Assembly: GCA_002431945.1 (NCBI GenBank)
Contig: DJET01000082.1
Location: forward strand, 29,232 to 52,808
From: Ruminococcaceae bacterium UBA5891
Lineage (GTDB): Bacteria; Bacillota; Clostridia; Oscillospirales; Acutalibacteraceae
Reading direction: 5' to 3'
DNA: 23,577 bases
Each line of letters begins with the position of its first letter. The first letter of the stretch is position 1. Positions 13,513-22,167 of the stretch are shown one piece after another. The notes beneath the pieces are model-generated. The model did not search any database. It saw nothing but the letters and a program-made list of their open reading frames with translations, and had not been told where the DNA came from. Both the position numbers and the translations under genes were made by a program.

Positions 13513-14085
13513 TCAGCTAAAGCTTACCTGCGGTACGCTTTCCGTTCCTGCCTGCGCCTCAAAGTAGGTGACCTTTTCAAAACCGAAAATACCCGCTATA
13601 ATGTTTTTGGGGAACTTTTTAACCGAAACATTGTATTCCTTTGCGGCGGAGTTATAATCCTTGCGAGCCTGCGCTATTCTGTTTTCGGTGCCTGCAAGCT
13701 CATCTTGAAGAGCAGTGTAGGATTTATCCGCCTTAAGCTCAGGATATGCTTCGGTAATGGCGTTTACCCAAACCGAAATAGCGCCGTCAAGCTTATTTGC
13801 GGCCTCGGCCTGCTCCTCTGCGGTTTTAGCGCCCGATACTGCCGAGCGTGCCTCTGTAACGGCGGTATAGGTGCTTTTTTCATAATCGGAATAGCCCTTA
13901 ACCGTAGCAACAAAGTTGGGAATAAGATCCGCTCTTCTTTGCAACTGTGTTGAAATGGTTGCCTGTGCGTTATCTACCTGCTCACGCTGTTCGACAAGAC
14001 CGTTGTACGAGCCTGCAACACCGCCTATTATCAAGCCGATTACCGCAAGAACCGCCAAAAGTATTATTATGCCTTTTTTCTTCAT
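13513..14085 (-). CDS. lemA: LemA family protein
   Basis: The 190-residue protein has the LemA layout: a short basic start, a membrane helix at about residues 5-25, then a long coiled helical domain. Family signatures are YNGLVEQREQVDNAQATIS, QLQRRADLIPNFVATVKGY, and a late ENRIAQARKDYNSAAKEYN plus a C-terminal FPKNIIAGIFGFEKVTYFEA. The function is unknown in most bacteria. The ATG at 14085 is preferred because AAGGTGG (14098-14092) is well placed for it, while a GTG nine bases earlier would fall inside that site. It is the first gene of the lemA-TPM-carboxypeptidase unit and has a clear promoter upstream. Confidence 0.93.
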   Translation of the reverse strand: MKKKGIIILLAVLAVIGLIIGGVAGSYNGLVEQREQVDNAQATISTQLQRRADLIPNFVATVKGYSDYEKSTYTAVTEARSAVSGAKTAEEQAEAANKLDGAISVWVNAITEAYPELKADKSYTALQDELAGTENRIAQARKDYNSAAKEYNVSVKKFPKNIIAGIFGFEKVTYFEAQAGTESVPQVSFS

Positions 14086-14121
14086 AACAGCCACCTTAGC
14101 CTTTTTCAGAAATATAAAACC

Positions 14122-14150
14122 ATTATAATATATAACGGATCAAATTTCCA
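14122..14150 (-). promoter_or_regulatory. Sigma-A promoter of lemA
   Basis: On the minus strand the -35 box TGGAAA (14150-14145, 4 of 6 consensus) and the -10 box TATAAT (14127-14122, 6 of 6) are 17 bases apart. Transcription would start near 14115, giving a leader of about 30 bases. The -35 lies in a direct repeat, TTTAGTGGAAAT, present twice just upstream. Confidence 0.65.
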
Positions 14151-14167
14151 CTAAAATTTGATTTCCA

Positions 14168-14761
14168 CTAAATTTTTAAATATTTTGAAATTGCCTTTGC
14201 TGCCGGAAAAGCAACCGCAAAGCCGCATATTATTTCCACCAAGCCGTTAATACCAACGAAAAGTAAAATAAACATAATCGGGTTCGCGGCGCCCATTGCG
14301 CTTACAAAGCCCTGTATATAATCGGTTCTGTAAAAAAACAAAACAAGCGAGGACATAAAGAAAACGGTATTTAAAAGAGGGGCTGCAAGCGAAGCTGTAA
14401 GCAGTGCGGGAATATCGCTTTTGCAGCCGGCTTTAAGCGCTTTGTAAATTAAGCCCGCCAAAAGACCTGCAAGTATTCTTGTAGGTACGCACACAATAAA
14501 TGTAAAAACGGGATTTATAGCTAAAAGTGCCGCGCCGAAGTGGCTGTAGCCTAAGCATTGCAAAAAAGATACCGCGCCGAATACCGCACCCAAAACGGCG
14601 CCGCCCGAAGGACCGTAAAGTATTGCGCCGATTGCCACCGGTATCATTGTGAACGTGATCTCAAGCCCTAACGTTTTAAGCGGCACAAACGCCACTATTG
14701 CCGTTATTGCGGCAAGGACCGACAGAACCGTAAGCTTTTGAATTTTTTTTCTGTTTGACAT
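14168..14761 (-). CDS. ECF transporter substrate-binding (S) component
   Basis: This 197-residue membrane protein has about six helices and the ECF S-component pattern: an N-terminal KLTVLSVLAAITAIVAF helix carrying the region that meets the EcfT subunit, then ITFTMIPVAIGAILYGPSGGAVLGAVFGAVSFLQ. ECF transporters take up vitamins or metals using shared EcfA/EcfT subunits, which are not in this window. The substrate cannot be read from the sequence; riboflavin, pantothenate and folate types share these traits. No vitamin riboswitch is visible in the 79-base leader. GGAGG lies seven bases before the ATG. It may be co-transcribed with YfhO upstream. Confidence 0.88.
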   Translation of the reverse strand: MSNRKKIQKLTVLSVLAAITAIVAFVPLKTLGLEITFTMIPVAIGAILYGPSGGAVLGAVFGAVSFLQCLGYSHFGAALLAINPVFTFIVCVPTRILAGLLAGLIYKALKAGCKSDIPALLTASLAAPLLNTVFFMSSLVLFFYRTDYIQGFVSAMGAANPIMFILLFVGINGLVEIICGFAVAFPAAKAISKYLKI

Positions 14762-14776
14762 AAAATTACCTCCGAT

Positions 14777-14798
14777 ACTCTCCGTTAGACGGTAGAGT
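14777..14798 (-). other. Leader hairpin before the ECF S component
   Basis: ACTCT/AGAGT encloses CCGT-TAG-ACGG in a 22-base hairpin with one bulged base. It ends four bases before the GGAGG ribosome site on the minus strand. It could affect RNA stability or translation but is too small for a known riboswitch class. Confidence 0.4.
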
Positions 14799-14840
14799 TC
14801 ATAATATTTTATATATAATCAGCGTAAGCTGTTGTTTTGG

Positions 14841-17459
14841 CTATTCTTCGTCCTCTTTATCGTCAAAAAGTTCCGAGTCTATTTTAAATCCGCCCGAAAA
14901 GCCGTTTTCCATATGCGGAATTTCAATTTCGGCGTCATCGCTTAATATGCTTTCCTTTGCGCCGTCTTCAAAGCGTTCGGCCAAAAGTCTGCGCGCGTCC
15001 TCGCGGTCCTCAAGGCGCCATTTTGCTATCAGCATATCGCCTTCGGGATAGCAGGTGTCCGACGGGTGCTTTTTGGAATAAAGCGTAAATATTAAAATGT
15101 AGAGAAGCAATAAAACACACGCTCCGCCCGTTATCATAAGCCCGTTTACAAGCCCCGGCGTTTTATATTCAAAGCGTATTTCACTGGTTCCCTTATCTAC
15201 CTTAACCGCCATAAAGCCCGCGTTTACCTTTTCAATTTCGGCAGGCTCGCCGTTAACGTAGGCGCTCCAGCCCTCGTCGTACGGAACCGAGAAGAAAACA
15301 AGATTTGCCTTATCGCGGGTAACCCTTGCGGTAAATCCGTGATTATCGGTTTTAAAGGATAAAGCCGACGTTTCTCTGCGTTTTTCGCAGTCGTATTCCA
15401 TAGCCTCGTCCGTAAGGGAAAGGGTAGTGCCTTCGTCGTAATCGTAGGGCGGTGTTTCGGTGGCTTCGATATTTTCAAGTATATCGGAATACTTTTTAAT
15501 CTGCTTATCGTCAAGCAATATCGCCTTAAGCATAAGCTGGGCGCGGTTGGATTTTGAATATGAATCGCAAAAATCATAGCTCATATAATAGTCGTAAGAA
15601 AAACCGTAGGGGATATAATTTTTGTTTTCATATATATAGTATCCGCCGCTTGTTTTTACGTATTCATAATTCGGCATACGCGGCTCGTCGTCTTCGTCAA
15701 GAAAGCTTTCGCCGTTTTTGCGGTTTAAAAGGTACTTGACCGATAAAAGCGGACGTATTGCCGCCTGCTTTACTTCAGGTCTGCTGCCTACGCTGCGCTC
15801 AACGCCGATATAATCGTAAAATTCAAAAATCGAAGCGGGAACCACCGAATGGAAGGCGTTGATTCCGGGATATCCCAAATACATAGAGGTGTTATCCACA
15901 CCGTCGTAAACGTCTATGCGGTATCCGTCGCTTTTTTCAAGCTCTACGCTGCCCTCTATAAGCTGGTCTATCATAACCTCTTTAATTTCGTAAGAGTGCG
16001 ATCTGCCGCAGGCTATAAAGAAATTGCCGTAAACCGCCGCTATAATGCAAACGCAGGCAACGGCGCCCCTGTAAAAGCCCTGACGGTCGCTTTTAAGTGT
16101 CTTAAGCAGCATACCGAGTATTATAAGGCTTACTATCGCGATCGCGCAGGTTACCCAATAGCGGAAAACATACATACCGTCCTCGCTTTGAGAGTAAAGC
16201 CCGAAAATAATATTATCCTTTGAATCCTTTTGCGGGAAAAGACCTATTGTAAGGGTTATTGCAGCGGTAATTCCGAATACCCATTTATATGCCGAGGACC
16301 AGTTTACGCTGTCGTCCTCCGTAAGCGAAACGGTGGCAAGGCACATCATAAGTACGGGCATATAAAACCATCTTGCGTAATAAGCGGTGTTAAATGCGTA
16401 AAACGCGCTGTTTAAAATCGGCACAAGCGCCATAAATATGCAAATGCCGATTACGCGTTTAAGCCAGCTGCCCTTGCGGTTTGAAAACCACGCGAACACG
16501 CCGACCATACTGAATAACGGCAGCCAACCGCCGAGCGAGGACCACTTAACGTCCGCTCCCGGAAAGAATACGGGCCGCGCGGGAATATCCGGCGGAAAGA
16601 AGAAGCATTCGAAAATATTGCCGTATATCTGCTCCTTGCCGTACATAATGGCGTTCCAGCCGAGCAGTATGCTTGAAATACGCTCGTTTCCGAGTATGGC
16701 AAGCACGCTGGGAAGAAGTAAAAACGCGGCAAGCGCAACGCCGAGCACCGCCTCGAACACAAGGGCGATAAAACGCGAAAAACGTGGTTTTATTGCGCCC
16801 GAAAACAGCCGTACAAAGAAGTATATAACCGTGAAAACAACCATTCCGAAGAAGAAAAAGTAATTGCTTACGGCGCACAGTGCAACCATAAGGGCAAATA
16901 CAAAGCGGCGGTTTTCCGTTATAAGAAGCTCAAGCGATAAAAGAAGCAGCGGAAAGAAAATTATCGCTTCGTGAAAGTGATTAAAGAATATGTTGTAAAC
17001 CGAAAAGCCCGAAAAGGCGTAAAGCAGACCGCCGAGCCTTGCCGCAGACGAGGTGCGCGTGAAGCGGCGGATATAGCAGTACGACGTTAGCGCCGCGCAG
17101 GCGAATTTTAAAATAAGCAGCGGTCCCATAAGGTAGGGAACCATAAAGTTTGGAAAAGGAATCGTAAGCCAGAAAAACGGACTGCCGAGCAAATAAAAGC
17201 TGTAAGAGCCTATAAAATTTGCGCCGAGATCGGTAGTCCAGCTCCAGAAAATATTTCCCTCCTTTACCGCTTTATGGCATTGCTGGTAAAACGGTATTTG
17301 TTGAACGTTAAAATCGCCGTAAAAGGTAAAATATCCTTCGCCGAGTATCATATACGGCACAAAAAGCGCCGCCGCGGTAACAAGTGCAATTATAAAAGTC
17401 GAAAAGTATTTTTCTTTTTGGGGCCTTAGTGCAGTCAGCTTTGAAGAAGAAAATCCCAT
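14841..17459 (-). CDS. YfhO family membrane protein
   Basis: The 872-residue protein has about 13 membrane helices in its first two thirds. The hallmark GDFNVQQIPFYQQCHKAVKEGN lies after the first helix (residues 48-69), in the outside loop where GT-C-type glycosyltransferases keep a catalytic Asp (Asp49 here). The extracellular C-terminal part ends in the family's VPYDEGWSAYVNGEPAEIEKVN and GFMAVKVDKGTSEIRFEYKTPG segments, then a last helix and an acidic cytoplasmic tail of about 80 residues. YfhO-type proteins have been linked to glycosylation of lipoteichoic or wall polymers in Firmicutes. AAAGGA about 11 bases upstream supports the start. Confidence 0.92.
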   Translation of the reverse strand: MGFSSSKLTALRPQKEKYFSTFIIALVTAAALFVPYMILGEGYFTFYGDFNVQQIPFYQQCHKAVKEGNIFWSWTTDLGANFIGSYSFYLLGSPFFWLTIPFPNFMVPYLMGPLLILKFACAALTSYCYIRRFTRTSSAARLGGLLYAFSGFSVYNIFFNHFHEAIIFFPLLLLSLELLITENRRFVFALMVALCAVSNYFFFFGMVVFTVIYFFVRLFSGAIKPRFSRFIALVFEAVLGVALAAFLLLPSVLAILGNERISSILLGWNAIMYGKEQIYGNIFECFFFPPDIPARPVFFPGADVKWSSLGGWLPLFSMVGVFAWFSNRKGSWLKRVIGICIFMALVPILNSAFYAFNTAYYARWFYMPVLMMCLATVSLTEDDSVNWSSAYKWVFGITAAITLTIGLFPQKDSKDNIIFGLYSQSEDGMYVFRYWVTCAIAIVSLIILGMLLKTLKSDRQGFYRGAVACVCIIAAVYGNFFIACGRSHSYEIKEVMIDQLIEGSVELEKSDGYRIDVYDGVDNTSMYLGYPGINAFHSVVPASIFEFYDYIGVERSVGSRPEVKQAAIRPLLSVKYLLNRKNGESFLDEDDEPRMPNYEYVKTSGGYYIYENKNYIPYGFSYDYYMSYDFCDSYSKSNRAQLMLKAILLDDKQIKKYSDILENIEATETPPYDYDEGTTLSLTDEAMEYDCEKRRETSALSFKTDNHGFTARVTRDKANLVFFSVPYDEGWSAYVNGEPAEIEKVNAGFMAVKVDKGTSEIRFEYKTPGLVNGLMITGGACVLLLLYILIFTLYSKKHPSDTCYPEGDMLIAKWRLEDREDARRLLAERFEDGAKESILSDDAEIEIPHMENGFSGGFKIDSELFDDKEDEE

Positions 17460-17487
17460 TAAAATACGTCCTTTTTAAAATTAGTTA

Positions 17488-17515
17488 TTGATATTATAAC
17501 ATTAAATGATATAAT
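17488..17515 (+). promoter_or_regulatory. Sigma-A promoter of the yfbR-like operon
   Basis: TTGATA (17488-17493) and TATAAT (17510-17515) are 16 bases apart. Transcription starts near 17522, giving a short leader. It overlaps the divergent YfhO promoter almost completely. Confidence 0.7.
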
Positions 17516-17521
17516 ATTCAA
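17493..17521 (-). promoter_or_regulatory. Sigma-A promoter of the YfhO gene
   Basis: On the minus strand TTGAAT (17521-17516, 4 of 6) and TATAAT (17498-17493) are 17 bases apart. It interlocks with the plus-strand promoter, so the two genes cannot both be bound by polymerase at once. Confidence 0.6.
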
Positions 17522-17539
17522 CAAAGGACGTGAATTATT

Positions 17540-18130
17540 TTGCAAAATCATTTTTATGCTGTGCTGTCCCGTATGAAAAATATTTACCGTTGGGGGCTTA
17601 TGCGCAATACCCGCCGTGAAAATTTAAGCGAGCATTCTCTTGAAACGGCTTTTATCGCGCACGCGCTCTGCATTATAGGAAACGAGCGTCTGGGCGGCGA
17701 TTACGATCCATGCTTTGCGGCGACCGCGGCAATGTTCCACGATACTACCGAGATAATAACGGGCGATATGCCTACGCCCATAAAGTATTACAACAGTGAA
17801 ATTAAAACCGCATATAAGCAAATTGAGGCGGCGGCAGGCAAAACTCTTACCGATATGCTGCCTGATGATTTTAAGAAAGATTTTGAAAATATATATTCGC
17901 CCGATGAAAACACCGCACAGATCATTAAAGCGGCGGACAAGCTTTCGGCGCTGATAAAGTGCATAGAGGAGCTTAATACCGGCAATCTTGAATTTTTTGA
18001 CGCAGAAAAAACCGTAAGAAGGGCGGTAGAGGATATGCACTGCCCCGAAGCGGACATTTTTTTAAAGGAATTTATACCGAGCTTTTCGCTCTCGCTTGAC
18101 AAACAAAAGGAGGAAACCGAAAATGACTGA
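17540..18130 (+). CDS. yfbR: 5'-deoxynucleotidase, YfbR-like HD domain protein
   Basis: The 196-residue enzyme closely follows E. coli YfbR, which removes phosphate from deoxyribonucleoside 5'-monophosphates. Shared segments are HFYAVLSRMKNIYRWGLMRNTRRENLSEHSLE, MFHDTTEIITGDMPTPIKYYNSEI and the C-terminal PSFSLSLD. Metal ligands are His32, His67-Asp68 and Asp133, as in HD hydrolases. It begins with TTG: the residues before the first Met (HFYAVLSRM) are conserved, so an internal start would cut the fold. AAAGGA at 17523-17528 fits that start. It overlaps the next gene by eight bases. Confidence 0.92.
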   Translation: MQNHFYAVLSRMKNIYRWGLMRNTRRENLSEHSLETAFIAHALCIIGNERLGGDYDPCFAATAAMFHDTTEIITGDMPTPIKYYNSEIKTAYKQIEAAAGKTLTDMLPDDFKKDFENIYSPDENTAQIIKAADKLSALIKCIEELNTGNLEFFDAEKTVRRAVEDMHCPEADIFLKEFIPSFSLSLDKQKEETEND

Positions 18131-18887
18131 TCAAAAGGCAATGGCTTACGTTAATATGTACGGGGTTTTGGGCGCGCTTGAAAACCTGTGCGGACTTGAC
18201 GCTAAGGCAAAGGAAATTTTAAAGGAAATAAAAAAGCCCGTGGCGCTGTGCTTTGACGTTAAGGAAGGGCCCTGCCGCACGTTTCACTTTGATAACGCGG
18301 GCTGTAAGATTACCGAGGGCAGCGGCGGCGCAGACTGCAAAATGAACTTTTCTTCGCCCGAAAGGTTTAACCTTTTAATAAACGAAAGCAAGCCGGGCGT
18401 TCCCGTAAAGGGCGCCGTAAAGCTGCTTAAATTTTTAACGGGACCATTTACTAAGCTTACCGCAAGGCTTGAAGAGGTGCTGAGACCTGATGAAAAAGCG
18501 CTTGCCGATCCCGCTTTTTTTGAAGAAAACACACTGCTTACAATGTACGTTATAGCAGGCGCGGTTTCAGCGCTTGCAAATACCGACCCGATTGCAAAAA
18601 TATCCGCCGAAAACACGCCCGACGGCGACGTTTACCTTGGCATTAAGGATAAGGCGGCTGTTACCGTAAGCGTTAAGGACCATCATTTTACAACAATAAA
18701 GTCTTCGCCCGAAAATCCGCGCGCTTTAATGGAGTTTGCAAGTATAGAGCTTGCAAACGGGCTGTTTGCCGGTAAGGTTTCCACAATAAACGAAATGTGC
18801 AAGGGAAATATACGCTTGGCAGGCGTGCTTTCAATGGTAGATAACATAAACCGTATACTTGACCGCGTTTCGGTATACTTAGCTTGA
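18123..18887 (+). CDS. Hypothetical protein, possibly SCP2-like
   Basis: I do not recognise this 254-residue soluble protein with certainty. Its first half (about residues 30-115), with IKKPVALCFDVKEGPCRTFHF and later MNFSSPERFNLLINESKPG, looks like a lipid- or sterol-carrier (SCP2) fold. The second half runs through AGAVSALANTDPIAKISAENTPDG and DVYLGIKDKAAVTVSVKDHHFTTIKSSP, which may repeat the same strand pattern. No signal peptide or membrane helix is seen. AAGGAGG at 18108-18114 fixes the start at 18123. It lies 13 bases before a class III aminotransferase and overlaps yfbR, so all three are probably one transcript. Confidence 0.6.
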   Translation: MTDQKAMAYVNMYGVLGALENLCGLDAKAKEILKEIKKPVALCFDVKEGPCRTFHFDNAGCKITEGSGGADCKMNFSSPERFNLLINESKPGVPVKGAVKLLKFLTGPFTKLTARLEEVLRPDEKALADPAFFEENTLLTMYVIAGAVSALANTDPIAKISAENTPDGDVYLGIKDKAAVTVSVKDHHFTTIKSSPENPRALMEFASIELANGLFAGKVSTINEMCKGNIRLAGVLSMVDNINRILDRVSVYLA

Positions 18888-18900
18888 GAGGGGATTTAAA

Positions 18901-20172
18901 ATGAGTAAATATCCTGAATATTCACATAAAAAAAGCCGCGAGTGGTTTGACCGTGCGCTTAATGTTATTCCGTCCGGTATATACGGTCATTTAGGACCGT
19001 CCGAAGGACTTTTCCTGCCGCTTGAAAAGTGGCCGCTTATAAGCTCTAAGGCAGAGGGTACATATTTTTGGGATATGGACGGCAACCGTTACATAGACCT
19101 TATGTGCGCTTACGGACCGAATGTTTTGGGCTATAACGACCCCGACGTTGACGCCGCCGCAATAAAACAGCTTAAGGACGGCAACTGCACTACTGCGCCT
19201 TCATACAAAATGGTTGAGTGTGCAGAGCTGCTTGTAAACACGGTGGAAACGGCGGATTGGGCGTATTTTATGAAAAACGGAACCGACGCTACAACCTTTG
19301 CAATGCTTTGCGCCCGCGCCTTTACCAAAAAGAAAAAAATAATTTTCTTTAAGGGCTATTATCACGGGAACGACCCGTGGGCTATGAAAGCCGATTATCC
19401 CGGCATACTGCCCGAAGACGTTGCAAACAACGTTATAGTGCCGTGGTTTGATACGGAAGCGCTTGAAAGGGTATGGGAGGAAACCGGCGGCGATGTTGCC
19501 GCGCTTATAGCCCAGCCTTACGATCACGGTAATTTTTACGATAACGTTTGCGCCACAAAGGAAAAATGGCAGCAAGTAAGAAAATTCTGCGACGAGCACG
19601 GCATAGTGCTTATTATGGACGACGTGCGCGCGGGCTTCAGGTTGGATATTAAGGGCAGCGATCATTATTACGGAATAAAGGCGGATATTATCTGCTTTTG
19701 CAAGGCGCTTGCAAACGGCTACAATATGTCGGCCGCGTGCGGCAGGGAGTTTTTAAAGGCGGCGGCATCATCGCTTTCGTTTACCGGCTCTTATTGGATG
19801 AGCGCCGTTCCGTTTGCCGCGGCTATTGCCTGCATTAACAAAATGATAAGCCTTGATACGCCGCATCTTTTTAAAGAAAAGGGTGAAAAATTAACCTCTG
19901 CCTTTAAAGCGGCGGCAAAGGAAAACGGCTTTGATCTTGTAATATCGGGCGAGCCTGCGCTTTTCTATATGCGTATAGCAAACGATAACAGCCTTATGCT
20001 CCATCAGGAATGGGTTGCCGAGTGCGTTTCGCGCGGGCTGTTTATAGCCTCACACCACAACCACTTTATAAACGCCGCGCTGTCGGACGAGGATATAGCC
20101 CTTGCGGTGGATATAGCCTACGACGCGTTTTCGGTTGTTGCAAAGCGCCACCCCGATAAGCTTATAAAGTAA
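18901..20172 (+). CDS. PLP-dependent class III aminotransferase or aminomutase
   Basis: The 423-residue protein has the fold-type I layout of glutamate-1-semialdehyde aminomutase relatives. It shows GTYFWDMDGNRYIDLMCAYGPNVLGYNDP near the start, KNGTDATTFAMLCARAFTKKKKII, and YHGNDPWA. The PLP-pyridine Asp is Asp240 in MDDVRAGFR, and the Schiff-base lysine is Lys268 in CKALANGYNMSA. Asp241 takes the place of the usual Glu of the DE-V motif. True HemL is unlikely: no tetrapyrrole genes surround it, and the MDDVRAGF and CKALANGYN segments differ from the HemL pattern. The substrate is unknown; an amine or amino-acid derivative is likely. A GAGGGG site precedes the ATG, and the gene ends the three-gene unit. 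Confidence 0.85.
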   Translation: MSKYPEYSHKKSREWFDRALNVIPSGIYGHLGPSEGLFLPLEKWPLISSKAEGTYFWDMDGNRYIDLMCAYGPNVLGYNDPDVDAAAIKQLKDGNCTTAPSYKMVECAELLVNTVETADWAYFMKNGTDATTFAMLCARAFTKKKKIIFFKGYYHGNDPWAMKADYPGILPEDVANNVIVPWFDTEALERVWEETGGDVAALIAQPYDHGNFYDNVCATKEKWQQVRKFCDEHGIVLIMDDVRAGFRLDIKGSDHYYGIKADIICFCKALANGYNMSAACGREFLKAAASSLSFTGSYWMSAVPFAAAIACINKMISLDTPHLFKEKGEKLTSAFKAAAKENGFDLVISGEPALFYMRIANDNSLMLHQEWVAECVSRGLFIASHHNHFINAALSDEDIALAVDIAYDAFSVVAKRHPDKLIK

Positions 20173-20175
20173 AGC

Positions 20176-20204
20176 TTGTAACAAGACTTATTTTGTGCTA
20201 TAAT
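20176..20204 (+). promoter_or_regulatory. Sigma-A promoter of trpS, extended -10
   Basis: TTGTAA (20176-20181) and TATAAT (20199-20204) are 17 bases apart. A TG one base before the -10 box makes an extended -10. The leader is about 25 bases, with no room for a T-box or Trp attenuator. Confidence 0.75.
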
Positions 20205-20235
20205 TATATGAATACATTTGAAGGACGGAACGGAT

Positions 20236-21228
20236 ATGAGTGATAAAAAAAGAGTATTAAGCTTAATACAGCCGAGCGGGCTTTTAACCCTCGGAAATTA
20301 TTTGGGTGCGCTTAAAAACTGGCCCTTGCTGCAAGAGGAATATGATTGCTTTTACGCCGTTGCCGATCTTCATGCAATAACCGTAAGGCAGGAGCCGGCT
20401 AAGCTTCGCAGTCAGATATATTCTACTTACGCAATACTTTTGGCAATCGGCATCGATCCCGAAAAAAGCACCCTTTTTATACAGTCGCACGTTCCGGAGC
20501 ATACCGCGCTTTCGTGGCTTCTTTCCTGTTATACGCAGTTCGGCGAGATGTCGCGTATGACTCAGTTTAAGGATAAAAGCCAAAAGCACCCCGATAATAT
20601 CAATGTAGGTCTTTTTTCTTACCCCGTGCTTATGGCGGCGGATATACTGCTTTATCAGGCGGATCTTGTGCCGGTGGGAGCGGACCAAAAGCAGCATATT
20701 GAAATTACAAGGGATATCGGCAGCCGCTTTAACAATATTTACGGCGATGTGTTCACCCTGCCGGAGGGCTTTATTCCCAAAGCCGCCGCGCGTATCAAGT
20801 CGCTTCAGGACCCGACTAAAAAAATGTCCAAATCAGACGATAACGTTAATTCCTGGATCGCCATACTTGACAGCAGGGACGATATAATCCGTAAATTCAA
20901 GCGCGCCGTTACCGATTCGGATTCGCGCGTTATAATGTCCGAAGATAAGCCCGGCGTATCCAATCTTATAACAATTTATTCGGCTGTTACCGGCAAAACC
21001 GTTGCCGAGATCGAGCGCGAGTTCGATGGCCGCGGCTACGGCGAATTTAAGCTTGCGGTAGGCGAGGCGGTGGCTGACGAATTAGCCCCGATAAAGCAAA
21101 AGCACGACGAGATAATTAAGGACAAGGGCGAGCTTGAACGCCTTTATAAGGCGGGCGCGCAAAAGGCTGAATATACCGCGCGCAGAACCTATCTTAAAGC
21201 TATGAAAAAGGTCGGCTTCGTTTTATGA
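20236..21228 (+). CDS. trpS: Tryptophan-tRNA ligase
   Basis: The 330-residue class I synthetase charges tRNA-Trp. The HIGH-equivalent TLGN is at residues 18-21 within QPSGLLTLGNYLGALKNW, and KMSKS is at 196-200. Other family marks are ADLHAITVRQEP, ADILLYQADLVPVGADQKQHIEITRDI and the C-terminal ARRTYLKAMKKVGF. The ATG at 20236 is used; a TTG 18 bases earlier is part of the leader. It shares its last bases with holB (ATGA overlap), so the two are co-translated. Confidence 0.96.
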   Translation: MSDKKRVLSLIQPSGLLTLGNYLGALKNWPLLQEEYDCFYAVADLHAITVRQEPAKLRSQIYSTYAILLAIGIDPEKSTLFIQSHVPEHTALSWLLSCYTQFGEMSRMTQFKDKSQKHPDNINVGLFSYPVLMAADILLYQADLVPVGADQKQHIEITRDIGSRFNNIYGDVFTLPEGFIPKAAARIKSLQDPTKKMSKSDDNVNSWIAILDSRDDIIRKFKRAVTDSDSRVIMSEDKPGVSNLITIYSAVTGKTVAEIEREFDGRGYGEFKLAVGEAVADELAPIKQKHDEIIKDKGELERLYKAGAQKAEYTARRTYLKAMKKVGFVL

Positions 21229-22151
21229 CGGGACCGCTTATCGGCAATGAAAGAATAAACGAGTCGGTTTTATGCGCAATTAAAGAAAACCGTCTGCCGC
21301 ACGCCGTGATAATCGAAGGTGAAAAGGGAACGGGCAGACATACGCTTGCCGGCTTTTTAACAAGGGCGTTTTTATGCTTCGGCGAAGAAAAACCCTGCGG
21401 CGCGTGCGAAAGCTGCCGCTTGGCGGGGGCAGGCAGTCACCCCGATATATATATTGCGGCGCCTGAGGACGGCAAGAAAAATATTACCGTGGCTCAGATA
21501 CGCAGCTTGAGGAACGAGGCGTATGTAAAACCGCATATAGCAAACGGCAGAGCTTTTATAATAGATATGGCGGACACTATGAACGAGCAATCGCAGAACG
21601 CGCTTTTAAAGGTGCTTGAAGAGCCGCCCGGAAACACGCTGTTTTTACTGATCGCACAAAGCAAGGCGGCACTGCTTGACACCGTTATTTCAAGGTGCAC
21701 GGTTTTATCGCTCGGCGTACCTGAGCTTGACGCCGCCGAGGAATATATTAAGGCTGTTTACAAATTCCCGCCGGAGCAGATTAAAGCGGCGCTTTCCGAA
21801 ACAAACGGAAATATCGGCGCGGCGCTTGAGACCTTAAACGGCGGCGGCGAAAAAGCGGTTTCGGCGGCTGATGATTTTATAAGATACTTTTTATCGGGCG
21901 AAGACGCCGAAATGCTTAAAATTACAGCCGCGTTTGAAAAAAACAGGGTTGCGGCAGCGGCGTTTTTAAAGGAATTAAAGCTGTGCGCGGCAAAAAGCCT
22001 TAAGGAAAATCGGCGTAATCTGCTTACCGCAAAATCGCTTGCGGCTTTTTATGACGAAATATCCGGCTTTGAAGAAAGCCTTAATACCAATATAAATTTA
22101 AGCCTGTTGTTTTGCGCGCTTGTGTGCAAAGCGGCAGAGCTTAACAAATAA
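21225..22151 (+). CDS. holB: DNA polymerase III subunit delta' (clamp loader)
   Basis: The 308-residue protein is a clamp-loader AAA+ subunit. It has GEKGTGRHTL at residues 32-41, a Walker A in which Arg38 replaces the lysine, as expected for a subunit that does not hydrolyse ATP. A zinc knuckle of Cys51, Cys58, Cys61 and Cys64 (CGACESC) follows, then MNEQSQNALLKVLEEPPGNTLFLLIAQ and the SRC motif of sensor 1. Length is usual. The gene overlaps trpS by four bases and is followed by ricT, the gene order of many Firmicutes. Confidence 0.94.
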   Translation: MTGPLIGNERINESVLCAIKENRLPHAVIIEGEKGTGRHTLAGFLTRAFLCFGEEKPCGACESCRLAGAGSHPDIYIAAPEDGKKNITVAQIRSLRNEAYVKPHIANGRAFIIDMADTMNEQSQNALLKVLEEPPGNTLFLLIAQSKAALLDTVISRCTVLSLGVPELDAAEEYIKAVYKFPPEQIKAALSETNGNIGAALETLNGGGEKAVSAADDFIRYFLSGEDAEMLKITAAFEKNRVAAAAFLKELKLCAAKSLKENRRNLLTAKSLAAFYDEISGFEESLNTNINLSLLFCALVCKAAELNK

Positions 22152-22167
22152 TATTTCGGAGGAATAT

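Noticed and set aside
14762..14840. Possible vitamin riboswitch (THF- or preQ1-like) before the ECF S component
   Set aside because: Only a small hairpin and a GGAGAGTA string recall such elements. The leader is too short and lacks the conserved junction sequences.
16438..16863. 141-residue forward frame opposite the YfhO gene
   Set aside because: Antisense to a typical YfhO protein, with no promoter, ribosome site or known family.
18901..20172. Glutamate-1-semialdehyde aminomutase (hemL)
   Set aside because: No tetrapyrrole genes are near, and the active-site surroundings (MDDVRAGFR, CKALANGYN) differ from HemL.
20173..20235. T-box or Trp attenuator before trpS
   Set aside because: The promoter is within the gap and leaves only about 25 bases of leader, with no T-box sequence.
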